A stretch of DNA of 64,000 nt from Lachnospiraceae bacterium (GCA_900770225.1 CAAGJU010000018.1:1-64000); one strand, 5' to 3'. Positions 9,077 through 17,321 are shown, counted from the first letter of the stretch. Notes: a model not told the origin generated them from the letters alone. Numbers and translations are program-made.

Positions 9077-10033
9077 GTGAACAAGTTTCTTGAGGAAACC
9101 CTGCATATTCCTGTTGATAGCGAAAATTTTGCGGAAGAGGGCAAACTGCCTCTCGCTATATTATGTCACTATCGATTTGAGGTAATCCGAGTTCTGGAGA
9201 CAGATTATATTGTCGTCACACCGCAGGATCGCATGGACTCCCGGACAATGATCAGGGACATCCATCGGATAGAGAAATTACTTGGAAAACGTTGCATTCT
9301 GAGCGTGTCAGAAAACACGCAGTGGTCTAATCAGCGGTTGATAGAGGAAAATATACCTTTTATTGAAGAAGGAAAACAGATTTATCTGCCTGATCTTGGA
9401 GTGCTGTTATCAGATCATAAAGAACGGAAGCTAAAAGATGTCGGTCAAATTTCATATCTGACACAGAAAGTGCTTTTGACAGCACTGTACGAAAACTGGT
9501 CAGATATATCCGTTTCAAAGGCTGCCAGCAGGCTTCAGGTATCTCGCATGGCTATCACTATGGCTTATGACGAGGCCGAGGTTCTGGGGTTGCCTTACAT
9601 AAGGAAGCGTGGAAACAGCCGATGCTTTACAGCAAACCATGACAGAAAGCAGATGTGGGAAGAAATCCTGCCTGTACTGCGCAGCCCGGTTGTAAAGAAT
9701 TTGAGGTTGAAAGAATTGCCGGAATATATTGATACGGCGTTATTCTCGGGATACAGTGCGCTTTCAGGATATTCTCTTATTGATGATGATGTATATAAAA
9801 CATATGCGGTCCTGAAATCGGATATTCACAAATATCGTGAATATAAAGCTGTGAACGCCGGAGATGTGCCTGCCTGTGTAATTCAGGAGATGGGATATCT
9901 GATCCCGGGGAAAGATGAACGCATTCATGCAGTAGATCCATGTAGCGTTTATCTTTCCATGCGGGAGGAAGCGGAGCATGATCCCCGCACATCTATGGCA
10001 TTGGATGAAATGATGGAGGAATATGTATGGTAG
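9077..10033 (+). CDS. AbiEi-like antitoxin / winged-helix regulator
   Basis: The ~318-residue protein has a region near 135-185 (VSKAASRLQVSRMAITMAYD) that reads as a winged helix-turn-helix. Its stop overlaps the start of a nucleotidyltransferase gene by seven bases. This layout and size match AbiE-type (type IV) toxin-antitoxin pairs, in which the first protein represses the operon and neutralises the second. GGCGGAGA at 9061-9068 suggests the GTG at 9077 as start; an ATG at 9059 would sit on the ribosome-binding site. Similarity to AbiEi is inferred from architecture more than sequence. Confidence 0.6.
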   Translation: MNKFLEETLHIPVDSENFAEEGKLPLAILCHYRFEVIRVLETDYIVVTPQDRMDSRTMIRDIHRIEKLLGKRCILSVSENTQWSNQRLIEENIPFIEEGKQIYLPDLGVLLSDHKERKLKDVGQISYLTQKVLLTALYENWSDISVSKAASRLQVSRMAITMAYDEAEVLGLPYIRKRGNSRCFTANHDRKQMWEEILPVLRSPVVKNLRLKELPEYIDTALFSGYSALSGYSLIDDDVYKTYAVLKSDIHKYREYKAVNAGDVPACVIQEMGYLIPGKDERIHAVDPCSVYLSMREEAEHDPRTSMALDEMMEEYVW

Positions 10034-10773
10034 GGCTTGAGAAATTTAAGAAGTATTTCAGGGATTATCCTGATCAGTATATTTTGATCGGTGGGGCCGC
10101 ATGTACTATTTCCTTCAGGGAGGCAGATCTGGAATTTCGTGCAACGAGGGACATTGATATGGTTCTCATAGTTGAAGCTCTCACAAGAGAATTTGGCGAA
10201 CGCCTGTGGCAATTTATCCGAGAGGGTGGATATGTGAATCGTGCAAAGAGCACTGGGCAGCCGCAGTTCTATCGCTTTTCCAAACCAACAGAACCTGATT
10301 TTCCGAAGATGATAGAACTGTTTTCAAGAGCACAGTGGACATTGGAGACTGATTCGGCAGTCACTCCGCTTCATATAGATGACAGTGTATCCAGTCTGTC
10401 AGCTATTTTGCTAAATGAAGCCTACTACAATCTGTTGATAAAGGGACGTGAGATTATTGATGGTATTTCTGTTCTGACTCCGACATATTTGATTCCATTT
10501 AAAGCCAAAGCATGGCTTGACCTTCAGGAGAAGTCTGATCAGGGAAGTCACGTGGATACAAGGGATATACATAAACATCGCAAAGACATTGTTGAATTGG
10601 TGGAGGAATTTCCTCTTCAGAAGATAGAACTGCCAGCAGAAGTGCATGATGACATGATGCAGTTTATGGAGCGAATCAACTATACAGATCAGGATTTGAA
10701 AAATTACAGGATAAGAAACATTACTGCAGCAGAGCTGGTGCAGAAACTGCGAAGCAGTTATATGCTTGAATGA
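10027..10773 (+). CDS. AbiEii-like nucleotidyltransferase (putative toxin)
   Basis: This 248-residue protein has a GG-AA motif (LIGGAACTISF, residues ~20-30) followed by TRDIDMVL with the DxD pair. This is the nucleotidyltransferase catalytic signature used by AbiEii-type toxins. Later blocks (LLNEAYYNLLIKGREIIDG, DIHKHRKDIVELV) are typical of this clan. Translation is coupled to the upstream gene by a 7-bp overlap. Known AbiEii-class enzymes transfer nucleotides to tRNA acceptor stems, but the target here is unknown. Confidence 0.7.
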   Translation: MVGLEKFKKYFRDYPDQYILIGGAACTISFREADLEFRATRDIDMVLIVEALTREFGERLWQFIREGGYVNRAKSTGQPQFYRFSKPTEPDFPKMIELFSRAQWTLETDSAVTPLHIDDSVSSLSAILLNEAYYNLLIKGREIIDGISVLTPTYLIPFKAKAWLDLQEKSDQGSHVDTRDIHKHRKDIVELVEEFPLQKIELPAEVHDDMMQFMERINYTDQDLKNYRIRNITAAELVQKLRSSYMLE

Positions 10774-10847
10774 TTGAAATAAAAAGGGTGTTTATGTAAA
10801 AATGGCCAGAAGAAATATGATTACACATCTGGCTGACAGGAGTGAAT

Positions 10848-11387
10848 ATGTGGAAATGTCCAAAGTGCGGAAGACAGTTCCGCAATGAAAATCAACCGCA
10901 TTACTGTGGCGAAAAACCGAAAACCGTCGAAGAATACATCCATTCATTTGATCCGGAGGTCCAGAGTCAGCTCGAATCCGTGCGGGAGTGCATTCGCGCT
11001 GCTGTTCCGGATGCCGTGGAAAAAATATCATGGAGCATGCCCACCTACTGGAATGGGCATAATATCATTCACTTTGCGGCGCAGAAAAAACACATCGGTC
11101 TTTATCCGGGACCGGAAGCAGTAGAACATTTTGCGCCGAAACTTGAGGCGGCTCATCTCAGGTACAGTAAGGGATCCATTCAGATCCCATACAGCGAATC
11201 TCTGCCTCTTTCTTTGATACAGGAAATTGCAAAATGGTGCTATTTTGGCGGGGAACCATGCGAGAACTCAGCAGTTTCTGCAATGAAATACTTGCAGGAC
11301 CAGCTTAAAGGTAAAGCAGAAGGGCTTGGAATTGAATCGGAGCAGGACGTTGAGAAGCTGATGAAATCTATCAGAGATGAGGATTAA
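10848..11387 (+). CDS. DUF1801 (YdhG-like) protein with N-terminal zinc-ribbon-like motif
   Basis: This 179-residue protein begins MWKCPKCGRQF, and a further Cys follows in PHYCGE, giving a likely zinc-binding knuckle. From ~30 onward it matches the DUF1801/YdhG pattern: EEYIHSFDPEVQSQLESVRE, IRAAVPDAVEKISW, MPTYWNGHNIIHFAAQKKHI and GLYPGPEAVEHFA. Members have been linked to iron handling, but the function is unproven. AGGAG at 10838-10842 supports the ATG at 10848 rather than the GTG at 10842. Confidence 0.75.
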   Translation: MWKCPKCGRQFRNENQPHYCGEKPKTVEEYIHSFDPEVQSQLESVRECIRAAVPDAVEKISWSMPTYWNGHNIIHFAAQKKHIGLYPGPEAVEHFAPKLEAAHLRYSKGSIQIPYSESLPLSLIQEIAKWCYFGGEPCENSAVSAMKYLQDQLKGKAEGLGIESEQDVEKLMKSIRDED

Positions 11388-11402
11388 GGATGAAGGTGGA
11401 AA

Positions 11403-11762
11403 ATGATTGATTGTTTGATTGTTGCACTGGGTGGCGCCTGCGGAGCAGTAGGAAGATACCTGATCGGGTTGATTCCTGTTCAGCCGCAGAACGGATTCCC
11501 GGTAAAAACATTTCTGATAAACGTAGCAGGGTCTTTTCTGATTGGGATCATTGCGGCACTGGCAGCAAAAAACGCTCTTAATCCGAAACTTGTAACATTT
11601 GTTAAGGTGGGAATCTGCGGTGGATTTACTACGTTTTCATCATTTGCCCTGGAGACAGACCAGTTGATAGGCGAAGGGCATTGGGCAACAGCGTTCTGTT
11701 ATGTGCTGCTGAGTATTGTGTGCGCAGTGATAGCCGTATTCGCCGCTGAAAGAATGATTTAA
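11403..11762 (+). CDS. crcB: Fluoride ion channel CrcB/FluC
   Basis: The 119-residue membrane protein has four hydrophobic segments and the family hallmarks GGACGAVGRYLIG, NVAGSFLIG and GGFTTFSSFALE. Fluc channels are dual-topology dimers exporting fluoride. The usual fluoride riboswitch is not seen: only 15 bases separate it from the preceding gene, so it is read as part of that transcript. Some genomes carry a second adjacent crcB copy, but none is present here. Confidence 0.93.
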   Translation: MIDCLIVALGGACGAVGRYLIGLIPVQPQNGFPVKTFLINVAGSFLIGIIAALAAKNALNPKLVTFVKVGICGGFTTFSSFALETDQLIGEGHWATAFCYVLLSIVCAVIAVFAAERMI

Positions 11763-11764
11763 CT

Positions 11765-12025
11765 GGAATATTAGAGGAAACTTATACTGCCAGATAGGAG
11801 AACCAGGACCAATTATGGTAAGGGATATCATTCATGATCCGATTTTTCTAAGTCAGGATATGGATCTGAAGAAACATCATCAGAAGTTCTCCGGGTTTCC
11901 GGCGCAGATTATTCGGCATGAGGTGGATCACCTGCAGGGTATTCTGATTTGAGCGGCTGGCAGCAGAATATACACATGTTGTCAAATATCGAAACTGTGA
12001 TACAACAATTTCAAATGTAAATTAA
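11765..12025 (+). repeat. Direct repeat, right copy (internally deleted)
   Basis: This is the second copy of the 8494-9029 segment, including the 50 bases before def and ~75 bases after it. It starts two bases after the crcB stop codon. The internal 273-bp deletion runs between two short CAG-containing stretches of the def gene. Confidence 0.85.
11815..11952 (+). pseudogene. def copy with in-frame internal deletion
   Basis: The first 14 codons (MVRDIIHDPIFLSQ) and the last 31 codons of def are joined in frame, giving a 45-residue open frame that still ends HEVDHLQGILI. Ninety-one codons are missing, including motifs 1 and 2, so no active deformylase can be made. The joint falls between AGTCAG and TATCAG in the parent gene. 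The ribosome-binding region is intact, so a short HExxH-containing peptide may still be translated. Confidence 0.88.
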
Positions 12026-12028
12026 AAT

Positions 12029-12083
12029 GATCGCGGGAGCGCGTAGCGATCCGGTTATCATACTTATGACACCTATATCACTA
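12029..12083. repeat. Dispersed palindromic element, family A (short copy)
   Basis: GATCGC at 12029 and GCGATC at 12046-12051 form a hairpin around GGGAGCGCGTA. The tail TTATCATACTTATGACACC follows, shared with the copy at 43741 and in variant form at 35742. It starts where the def repeat ends. Confidence 0.75.
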
Positions 12084-12160
12084 TATATTTCCGTAGAAGA
12101 GGGATGACCTCGATTTTTTCAAAGAAACAGTCATAGATTGCATCAGAAAATAACGGACGG

Positions 12161-12379
12161 GTGGCCAGAAATGTTCTTCATGAATGGTTCCGCAGTGGGT
12201 TGGCAATGCTTCCGATATCGCTGGGGACAATAATTTTCTTTTATGGAAAGAGTGTTGATGCGATCGGTGGTGCGGTATCGATCATTGTGATTCTTCAGAG
12301 TATTGTCATGATTCTGGTCATCCCGGCCACAGAAGCGGCGCTGAAAAGGAATTTTGATGATAACGGGAAACGCAGATGA
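12161..12379 (+). CDS. Small membrane protein, unknown
   Basis: This 72-residue frame starts with GTG (an ATG at 12171 is an alternative) and encodes two hydrophobic segments, ~13-27 and ~35-55, with a charged C-terminus. I do not recognise the family. It could be the tail of a decayed transporter. The ribosome-binding site is weak (GGACGGG). Confidence 0.35.
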   Translation: MARNVLHEWFRSGLAMLPISLGTIIFFYGKSVDAIGGAVSIIVILQSIVMILVIPATEAALKRNFDDNGKRR

Positions 12380-12457
12380 TGGGAAACGCAGATAACCTCC
12401 AGTACGGATAAAATCAAAGCAACGCTCAATACATTCGGAAGATCATAAGGAAATAAT

Positions 12458-13312
12458 ATGGAAAGAAAAGGACTGATCCGCATCGGACAGATGGCGGAGA
12501 TGAATCATACAACAATCGCCACACTCCGGCTGTACGATAAAGAAGGACTTCTGAAGCCTGCCTATACGGACCCGGAAACGGAATACCGCTATTATGACAT
12601 CCGGCAGAATGCGCGTCTTGATCTGATCGCTTATATGAAAGAGCTTGGTATGAGTCTCAGTGAAATCCGATCCGTACTGAAGAGTGGCGATCTGACAAGA
12701 GTTGAGAGCATCCTGTCAGAGCGAAACGAACAGATTTACGCGGAAATCCGCGAACTGGAAATGCAGCACAATGCCGTGAACCGGGCGATACATGCGATCG
12801 AACGCTACCGCAAGTCCCCTGACAAAGGCACGATTTCACTGGAATACATTGAGCGCCGTTACATCAGCGGGATTCCATGCCCGAACAATTTCTATCAGGG
12901 CGGTATACGGGATTTTGAGGACTGCCTGACAGACCTCAGAGCAACCCTGATTGCGAAACAAATCCCGAACATCCACACCTACAGCGTCGGCACGTCAATC
13001 CGGAAGGAGGATTTCACAGCAGGACGTATGCAGGCGGACAGGATTTTTATGTTCGCGGACTACACGCTATACAAAGAGCGCAGGGATATAGAGCCCGTAG
13101 ACAGCGGCATGTATGCCTGTATCTACGCGGATAATTTTGACGACGAACTCTCATATGCATCCAGACTTTTAGATTACTGTAAAAAGAATAACTACACAAT
13201 TTCAGGCGATTATTTTTGTGAAATAATGTCAGAGTTCAGAATCTTCGACGACATGCAGAGAAATATGTTCCTGCGCCTGCAGGTTCCCATCGATTTCGCA
13301 CGGCACCAGTAA
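12458..13312 (+). CDS. MerR family regulator with GyrI-like effector domain
   Basis: The 284-residue protein starts with a MerR helix-turn-helix (IRIGQMAEMNHTTIATLRLY, then DKEGLLKPAY and YRYYDIRQ). A coiled coil follows at ~80-120 and an effector domain of ~160 residues resembles the GyrI/BmrR ligand-binding fold. BmrR-type proteins twist promoters with long spacers when bound to hydrophobic cations. AAGGAAATAAT precedes the ATG. A TTGACT-19 bp-TATACT promoter lies 40 bp downstream of the gene and is a good candidate target. Confidence 0.85.
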   Translation: MERKGLIRIGQMAEMNHTTIATLRLYDKEGLLKPAYTDPETEYRYYDIRQNARLDLIAYMKELGMSLSEIRSVLKSGDLTRVESILSERNEQIYAEIRELEMQHNAVNRAIHAIERYRKSPDKGTISLEYIERRYISGIPCPNNFYQGGIRDFEDCLTDLRATLIAKQIPNIHTYSVGTSIRKEDFTAGRMQADRIFMFADYTLYKERRDIEPVDSGMYACIYADNFDDELSYASRLLDYCKKNNYTISGDYFCEIMSEFRIFDDMQRNMFLRLQVPIDFARHQ

Positions 13313-13350
13313 GGCGTCCTTCCGTGCGCCGCACGCATATTATTTTTATC

Positions 13351-13381
13351 TTGACTCTCATCCGGAAACAGACTTTATACT
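13351..13381 (+). promoter_or_regulatory. Promoter with 19-bp spacer, probable MerR target
   Basis: TTGACT (13351-13356) and TATACT (13376-13381) are separated by 19 bp, the overlong spacing typical of MerR-controlled promoters. CAGAC..GTCTG (13369-13373 and 13382-13386) flanks the -10 as an inverted repeat. The divergent half-sites expected within the spacer are only weakly visible. Confidence 0.6.
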
Positions 13382-13413
13382 GTCTGTATAAAAGATAAGG
13401 AGGGCAAGTAGCA

Positions 13414-14442
13414 ATGCGTAAGGTAAAAGTGGTTCAGTATGGGTGTGGCAAGATGAGCAAGTACACGCTTCGGTATGCGTATGAGCACGGAGCCGAAATT
13501 GTTGGCGCGATTGATGTCAACCCGAAGGTGGTCGGCATGGATGTCGGAGACTGGGCCGGGCTCGGGCTGAAGACAGGCGTGATTATCTCGGACAATGCCG
13601 ATAAGGTCCTGGATAATTGCGATGCGGACGTCGCAATCGTAACGCTTTTCAGCTTTGTGAAAGACATTTATCCGATGGTGGAAAAGTGCGTGAGCCGCGG
13701 AATCAATGTCATCACGACATGCGAGGAAGCTATTTATCCCTGGACGACAGCGGCGCCGGAGGTGAACCGGCTGGACAAGATCGCAAAAGAGCACAACTGC
13801 ACGATCGCCGGAACCGGTATGCAGGATATTTTCTGGGTAAATATGGTAGCCATGGCCGCGGCCGGCTGTAACCGCATTTCAAAAATAAAGGGAGCGTACA
13901 GCTACAACGTCGATGAATACGGTATGGCGCTCGCCAATGCCCACGGATGTGACCTGACGCCGGAAGAGTTCGAGAAGAAGATCGCGCACCCGGAAGTCTT
14001 TGAAGCTTCCTACGCCTGGAACTCGGTTGAGGCGCTCTGCAATAAACTCCATCTGACCATCCGGAGCATCAGCCAGAAGCATGTCCCGATCACGCTCGAC
14101 CATGACATTTACAGCGAGACGCTCGGTAAAGATATCAAAGCCGGCCGGTGCATCGGCATGTCTGCGGTCGTAACGGCGGAGACCGCGCAGGGAATCACCG
14201 TCGAGGAAGAGACCATCGGCAAGGTTTACGCCCCGGAAGACGGCGATATGTGCGACTGGTGGATCACCGGTGAGCCAACGCTTGAATACCATGTGGTAAA
14301 GCCGGTGACTGTCGAGCATACCTGCTCTACACTGATAAATCGTCTGCCGACGCTGATTAATGCGCCTGCCGGATACGTCACAGCGGATCAGCTGGAGCCG
14401 GTCTCCTACATGCCGTACCCGATGGAATTCTATGTAAAGTGA
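13414..14442 (+). CDS. 2,4-diaminopentanoate dehydrogenase-like oxidoreductase
   Basis: The 342-residue protein opens with an NAD(P)-binding Rossmann motif (VVQYGCGKMSKYTLRYA) and EIVGAIDVNPKVVGMDVG, the pattern of the dihydrodipicolinate-reductase-like family that includes clostridial 2,4-diaminopentanoate dehydrogenase. The mid-region has TCEEAIYPW and GTGMQDIFW, conserved in that subgroup. The other enzymes of ornithine fermentation (OraS/OraE, OrtAB) are not nearby, so the true substrate is uncertain. AAGGAGGG precedes the start. A strong terminator follows ~110 bp downstream. Confidence 0.7.
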   Translation: MRKVKVVQYGCGKMSKYTLRYAYEHGAEIVGAIDVNPKVVGMDVGDWAGLGLKTGVIISDNADKVLDNCDADVAIVTLFSFVKDIYPMVEKCVSRGINVITTCEEAIYPWTTAAPEVNRLDKIAKEHNCTIAGTGMQDIFWVNMVAMAAAGCNRISKIKGAYSYNVDEYGMALANAHGCDLTPEEFEKKIAHPEVFEASYAWNSVEALCNKLHLTIRSISQKHVPITLDHDIYSETLGKDIKAGRCIGMSAVVTAETAQGITVEEETIGKVYAPEDGDMCDWWITGEPTLEYHVVKPVTVEHTCSTLINRLPTLINAPAGYVTADQLEPVSYMPYPMEFYVK

Positions 14443-14551
14443 CCCGAAGAAAAGCCGGAGCTCTGGCTCAGGAATCTGTCGGTATCAGGCGACAGGGCAG
14501 AGGTTTTTCAGATGTGGATCAGGAAAAAGATAACAGGATAAAGTACGACGG

Positions 14552-14579
14552 CAGCTGCCAGAAATGGCAGCTGTTTTTT
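14552..14579 (+). terminator. Intrinsic terminator
   Basis: A perfect 9-bp stem CAGCTGCCA/TGGCAGCTG with a GAAA tetraloop is followed by TTTTTT. It ends the dehydrogenase transcript. Confidence 0.93.
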
Positions 14580-14837
14580 CATCTGTTTCTTCTGTTTTCG
14601 GCGCCGGCTCGCCATGCAGCAGTTGATGGAAGTCCACTTCGCCAAAGGAAATATCACCCAGGTTGATGCAGCAGGTTCCCATGCGGATGATTTCATTCAG
14701 CATATCTCAGAAAAAATATGTAAACGGTAGAGAAGGAGATTTCGAGCTTTACCATCAGAGGAAGCAGGGGATGCGGGGCTTCAGGCAGCCGATGAGTCAT
14801 TTCTTTAGATGATCACAAGACATATTAAACAAATATA
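14580..14837. other. Intergenic stretch without a recognised gene
   Basis: A 38-codon frame beginning at the ATG in GCCATGCAGCAG (~14613) runs to a TAG at ~14729. It might be a decayed fragment, but I cannot assign it. No hairpin or repeat was seen. Confidence 0.4.
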
Positions 14838-14866
14838 TTGATAAAATTCACAAAAAAGTTTAATGT
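14838..14866 (+). promoter_or_regulatory. Promoter of the XRE-DarG-DarT locus
   Basis: TTGATA (14838-14843) and TAATGT (14861-14866) are spaced 17 bp in an AT-rich stretch, 24 bases before the first start codon. Confidence 0.5.
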
Positions 14867-14889
14867 TGTGGTATAAGGAGATGACTCAT

Positions 14890-15117
14890 ATGCGGATTGA
14901 TGATGAACTGAAAATTCTGGCTGTTAAAACAGGTATGACGGTTACAGAAATTGGGCGCAGATTGGACAAATCTCCTCAGGCATTCAGTCAGAAAATAAAA
15001 CGAGGCACTTTTACGCTGGATGATCTGCAGGAGATAGCGCTGGTTACCGGATGTAGTTTTGAATGCGCTTTCATCTTGCCAAACGGTGAACATATCAGGA
15101 TTGGAGGAGACCAATGA
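14890..15117 (+). CDS. XRE-type HTH protein preceding darG
   Basis: The 75-residue protein is almost entirely a helix-turn-helix: MTVTEIGRRLDKSPQAFSQK places the recognition helix at ~20-38. It probably autoregulates the toxin-antitoxin locus. AAGGAG at 14875-14880 fits the ATG at 14890 (nine-base spacing); the ATG at 14881 would directly abut it. Its stop overlaps the darG start by four bases (ATGA). Confidence 0.82.
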   Translation: MRIDDELKILAVKTGMTVTEIGRRLDKSPQAFSQKIKRGTFTLDDLQEIALVTGCSFECAFILPNGEHIRIGGDQ

Positions 15118-16001
15118 TCCGATATATAGAGGGAGATATATTTAAAAGTCCTGCGCAGGTGCTTGTGAATACAGTAAATACCGTCGGTGTAATGGGAAAA
15201 GGAATCGCTCTTGAATTCAAAAAACGTTATCCGGATATGTTTCAGGCTTACAGAAACGTTTGCGATAAGAAAAATCTGAAAATTGGTTCTCTGATGCTGT
15301 ACTATGAACCGGATCATTGGATCCTGCTGTTCCCGACGAAGGAACATTGGAGAAATCCCTCCCGAATAGAATATATCGAAAAAGGCCTTTTAAAGTTTAG
15401 AACAACTTATGCAGAAAAAGGAATTACATCAGTGGCCTTTCCAAGATTGGGCTGTGGAAATGGTGAATTGCACTGGTCGGATGTACGACCAATCATGGAG
15501 AAATATCTGCGGGATCTGCCGATCGATATTTTTATATATCTTGGAACTGGGAAGGATCCGATTCCAGAGCATAGAAATCAGGAAAAGACTGTGAACTGGC
15601 TGCGGCAGCATGCAAAAGATATGTCCTTTCAAGGCCTTGAGGATGATATCCGGTATAATTGCTCAATTGTTCCATATTCATATCTTTCTGACCAGAAAAA
15701 TTGGTGTGTTTACTGGAAAGACGGTTTGCTTTTTCAGCGGCAGAATTCAGAGTCATCATCAATTAAGGTGGATGAAGATACCTTTTTTGAAATATGGTCA
15801 GACATTCGCAACAACGGGATTACGGAAAAAGCAGAAGCTGATTCACCGAAACGCCTTGTGATGGATCTTTTGTTATCTTTAGGCTATGTATCCGAAATCA
15901 GAATTGCGGATGAAAAAAACGGAGAAAAGACGGAAGGTTATCAGATCAATTCCGGCGAGGGCAGGGTATATGATTTGAAAGGGAATGCGGATGAGCTATA
16001 A
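15114..16001 (+). CDS. darG: DarG-like macrodomain antitoxin
   Basis: The 295-residue protein has an N-terminal macrodomain (1-~155) with the ADP-ribose-binding loops VLVNTVNTVGVMGKGIALEF and FPRLGCGNGELHW. A ~130-residue C-terminal region follows. DarG reverses DNA ADP-ribosylation by DarT and binds the toxin directly. Coupling to the upstream XRE gene by a 4-bp overlap, and to a DarT reading frame downstream by an 11-bp overlap, supports the assignment. The antitoxin looks intact although the toxin is truncated. Confidence 0.85.
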   Translation: MIRYIEGDIFKSPAQVLVNTVNTVGVMGKGIALEFKKRYPDMFQAYRNVCDKKNLKIGSLMLYYEPDHWILLFPTKEHWRNPSRIEYIEKGLLKFRTTYAEKGITSVAFPRLGCGNGELHWSDVRPIMEKYLRDLPIDIFIYLGTGKDPIPEHRNQEKTVNWLRQHAKDMSFQGLEDDIRYNCSIVPYSYLSDQKNWCVYWKDGLLFQRQNSESSSIKVDEDTFFEIWSDIRNNGITEKAEADSPKRLVMDLLLSLGYVSEIRIADEKNGEKTEGYQINSGEGRVYDLKGNADEL

Positions 16002-16254
16002 GGAAATAATTCAGAATAACGAAAAATATGCTCCTGTTCGCTGGTGGCCTCATTACGCATATCATTATACAGATATTCAAAACGCAGTCAGCATTCTGGA
16101 GAGCGAGATGTTGTATAGTCGGACACAGGCAGAAGAACTCCATGTCATGCAAAACGACAATGCCAGTCGTCAGGTGATTGACATGACGAGGGACAGGATA
16201 ACTTCCTATGTGCGGTTTTATTTCAGACCATTGACGCCCACGCAGTATCTTTGA
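15991..16254 (+). pseudogene. darT: Truncated DarT (DUF4433) DNA ADP-ribosyltransferase toxin
   Basis: The 87-residue frame matches the N-terminus of DarT: MSYKEIIQNNEKYAPVRWW, YHYTDIQNAVSIL with the NAD-binding His/Thr, NDNASRQVIDMT and VRFYFRPLTPTQY. It then stops after one more codon, where full-length toxins of ~200 residues continue with an HNEGYKH-type segment. The catalytic C-terminal half, including its essential glutamate, is absent. AAAGGGA six bases before the ATG at 15991 fixes the start. plsY begins 34 bases later, so the rest was deleted. Confidence 0.85.
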
Positions 16255-16288
16255 GCGGAACTGGAGGGAAAGGAAGCAAAGGACAGAC

Positions 16289-16918
16289 ATGCTGTTTGAC
16301 AGAATTATGAGTTTGCTTATTGGCTACTTATGCGGATGCCTGCTTACAGCCGAGATTGTAGCCCGACGCCTCACCGGGAAATCCTGCAGCAGGCTGGGTA
16401 CTACCGGCAATCCGGGTATGGCCAATGTCATGGCGAATCTTGGATTTGTTCCGGGGATCATCGTTCTGGCAGGAGATCTGGCTAAGACGGTGGCAGCAGT
16501 GCTGATTTCCATGCTCCTGTTTCACAGTGATGGGCATATCATCGTGTACTATGCCGCTCTCGGCACCACATTGGGACACAATTACCCGTTCTGGAGACGT
16601 TTTCATGGCGGAAAGGGTGTAGCCACCTCCTGCGCAGGCTATTTCCTCATTCATCCTGTCACAGGTCTCATCTCCATGATTGCCGGTATGCTGGTGGTAT
16701 TTGCCACCGGATATCTGGGGCTTGGCGCCATAATCATAGCACTGGCCTTTGTCCCGTTTGCTTTTTTCTGTGACGGAGCAGAGGGCGGTATTCTTGCCGT
16801 GATTTTTGCCATCCTCATGCTGGTAAAGCATGCCCCTTCCGTCCGCGGTATTTTTACTGGAACAACAGAGAAAGTGGATGTGCCTGGAGCCATTAAAAAG
16901 AAATGGCTGGGCCATTGA
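16289..16918 (+). CDS. plsY: Acyl-phosphate:glycerol-3-phosphate acyltransferase PlsY
   Basis: The 209-residue membrane protein has five to six hydrophobic segments and the three PlsY motifs: GTTGNPGMANVM (acyl-phosphate/glycerol-3-phosphate site), GDLAKT, and GHNYPFWRRFHGGKGVATS. It makes lysophosphatidic acid, the first step of phospholipid synthesis. The motif deviates slightly from the usual GSGNPGATN, so it may be an accessory paralogue. AAAGGACAGAC precedes the start. Downstream fragments are decayed. Confidence 0.88.
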   Translation: MLFDRIMSLLIGYLCGCLLTAEIVARRLTGKSCSRLGTTGNPGMANVMANLGFVPGIIVLAGDLAKTVAAVLISMLLFHSDGHIIVYYAALGTTLGHNYPFWRRFHGGKGVATSCAGYFLIHPVTGLISMIAGMLVVFATGYLGLGAIIIALAFVPFAFFCDGAEGGILAVIFAILMLVKHAPSVRGIFTGTTEKVDVPGAIKKKWLGH

Positions 16919-16991
16919 GTACAGAGGAAAACTCATTGGTACAATTGGAGCCTGTGATAATAATCCGGATAAGAAACAGATCGAAACAGGT
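16902..16991 (+). pseudogene. GNAT acetyltransferase fragment
   Basis: In the frame overlapping the plsY end, about 30 codons read NGWAIEYRGKLIGTIGACDN. This resembles the beta2-beta3 strands of a GNAT N-acetyltransferase. Neither the start nor the acetyl-CoA-binding motif is present. Confidence 0.5.
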
Positions 16992-17016
16992 ATGAGCACA
17001 GATGCCGGTTGCGGGT

Positions 17017-17223
17017 TCCACATACTGGAACATGGTCCATGGCCTTTATGGGGATGAGGTGGGCCAGGATGAGGAAGGTATGCAGACGATCAGAAATCTT
17101 GCCCGGAATATAATCTGGATGATGCAGTGCTTTGCGGCAGGAAAAAAGGCCGGCGTCGCATACCCCGAAACGGAAGGCACATATGTGACGAATTTCGTCA
17201 AAAGAAATGATAATCGCCACTGA
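17017..17223 (+). pseudogene. Flavodoxin-family C-terminal fragment
   Basis: About 68 codons (STYWNMVHGLYGDEVGQDEE, then GMQTIRNLARNIIWMMQC and KKAGVAYPETEG) match the C-terminus of NAD(P)H-dependent FMN reductase/flavodoxin-like proteins. The FMN-binding N-terminal two thirds are missing. It follows the GNAT fragment in another frame, which marks a deletion joint. Confidence 0.6.
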
Positions 17224-17275
17224 ATATTAAGGAAAACGAAAATACAAGAAGATACTATGGATATTTTACAAATAA

Positions 17276-17312
17276 ACTTCCCACACCTTTTCGGTATGGG
17301 AAGTTTTTGTTT
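17276..17312. terminator. Intrinsic terminator
   Basis: AACTTCCCA and TGGGAAGTT form a 9-bp stem followed by a T-rich tract. It lies between the plus-strand fragments and the minus-strand SLH gene and could serve both directions. Confidence 0.8.
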
Positions 17313-17321
17313 TTAAATATA

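Noticed and set aside
11388..11402. Fluoride riboswitch before crcB
   Set aside because: Only 15 bases separate crcB from the previous gene, and no matching fold was seen upstream in the operon.
8494..12025. Composite transposon or integrative element bounded by the def repeats
   Set aside because: No transposase, integrase or target duplications were found. The repeats are gene copies, not insertion-sequence ends.
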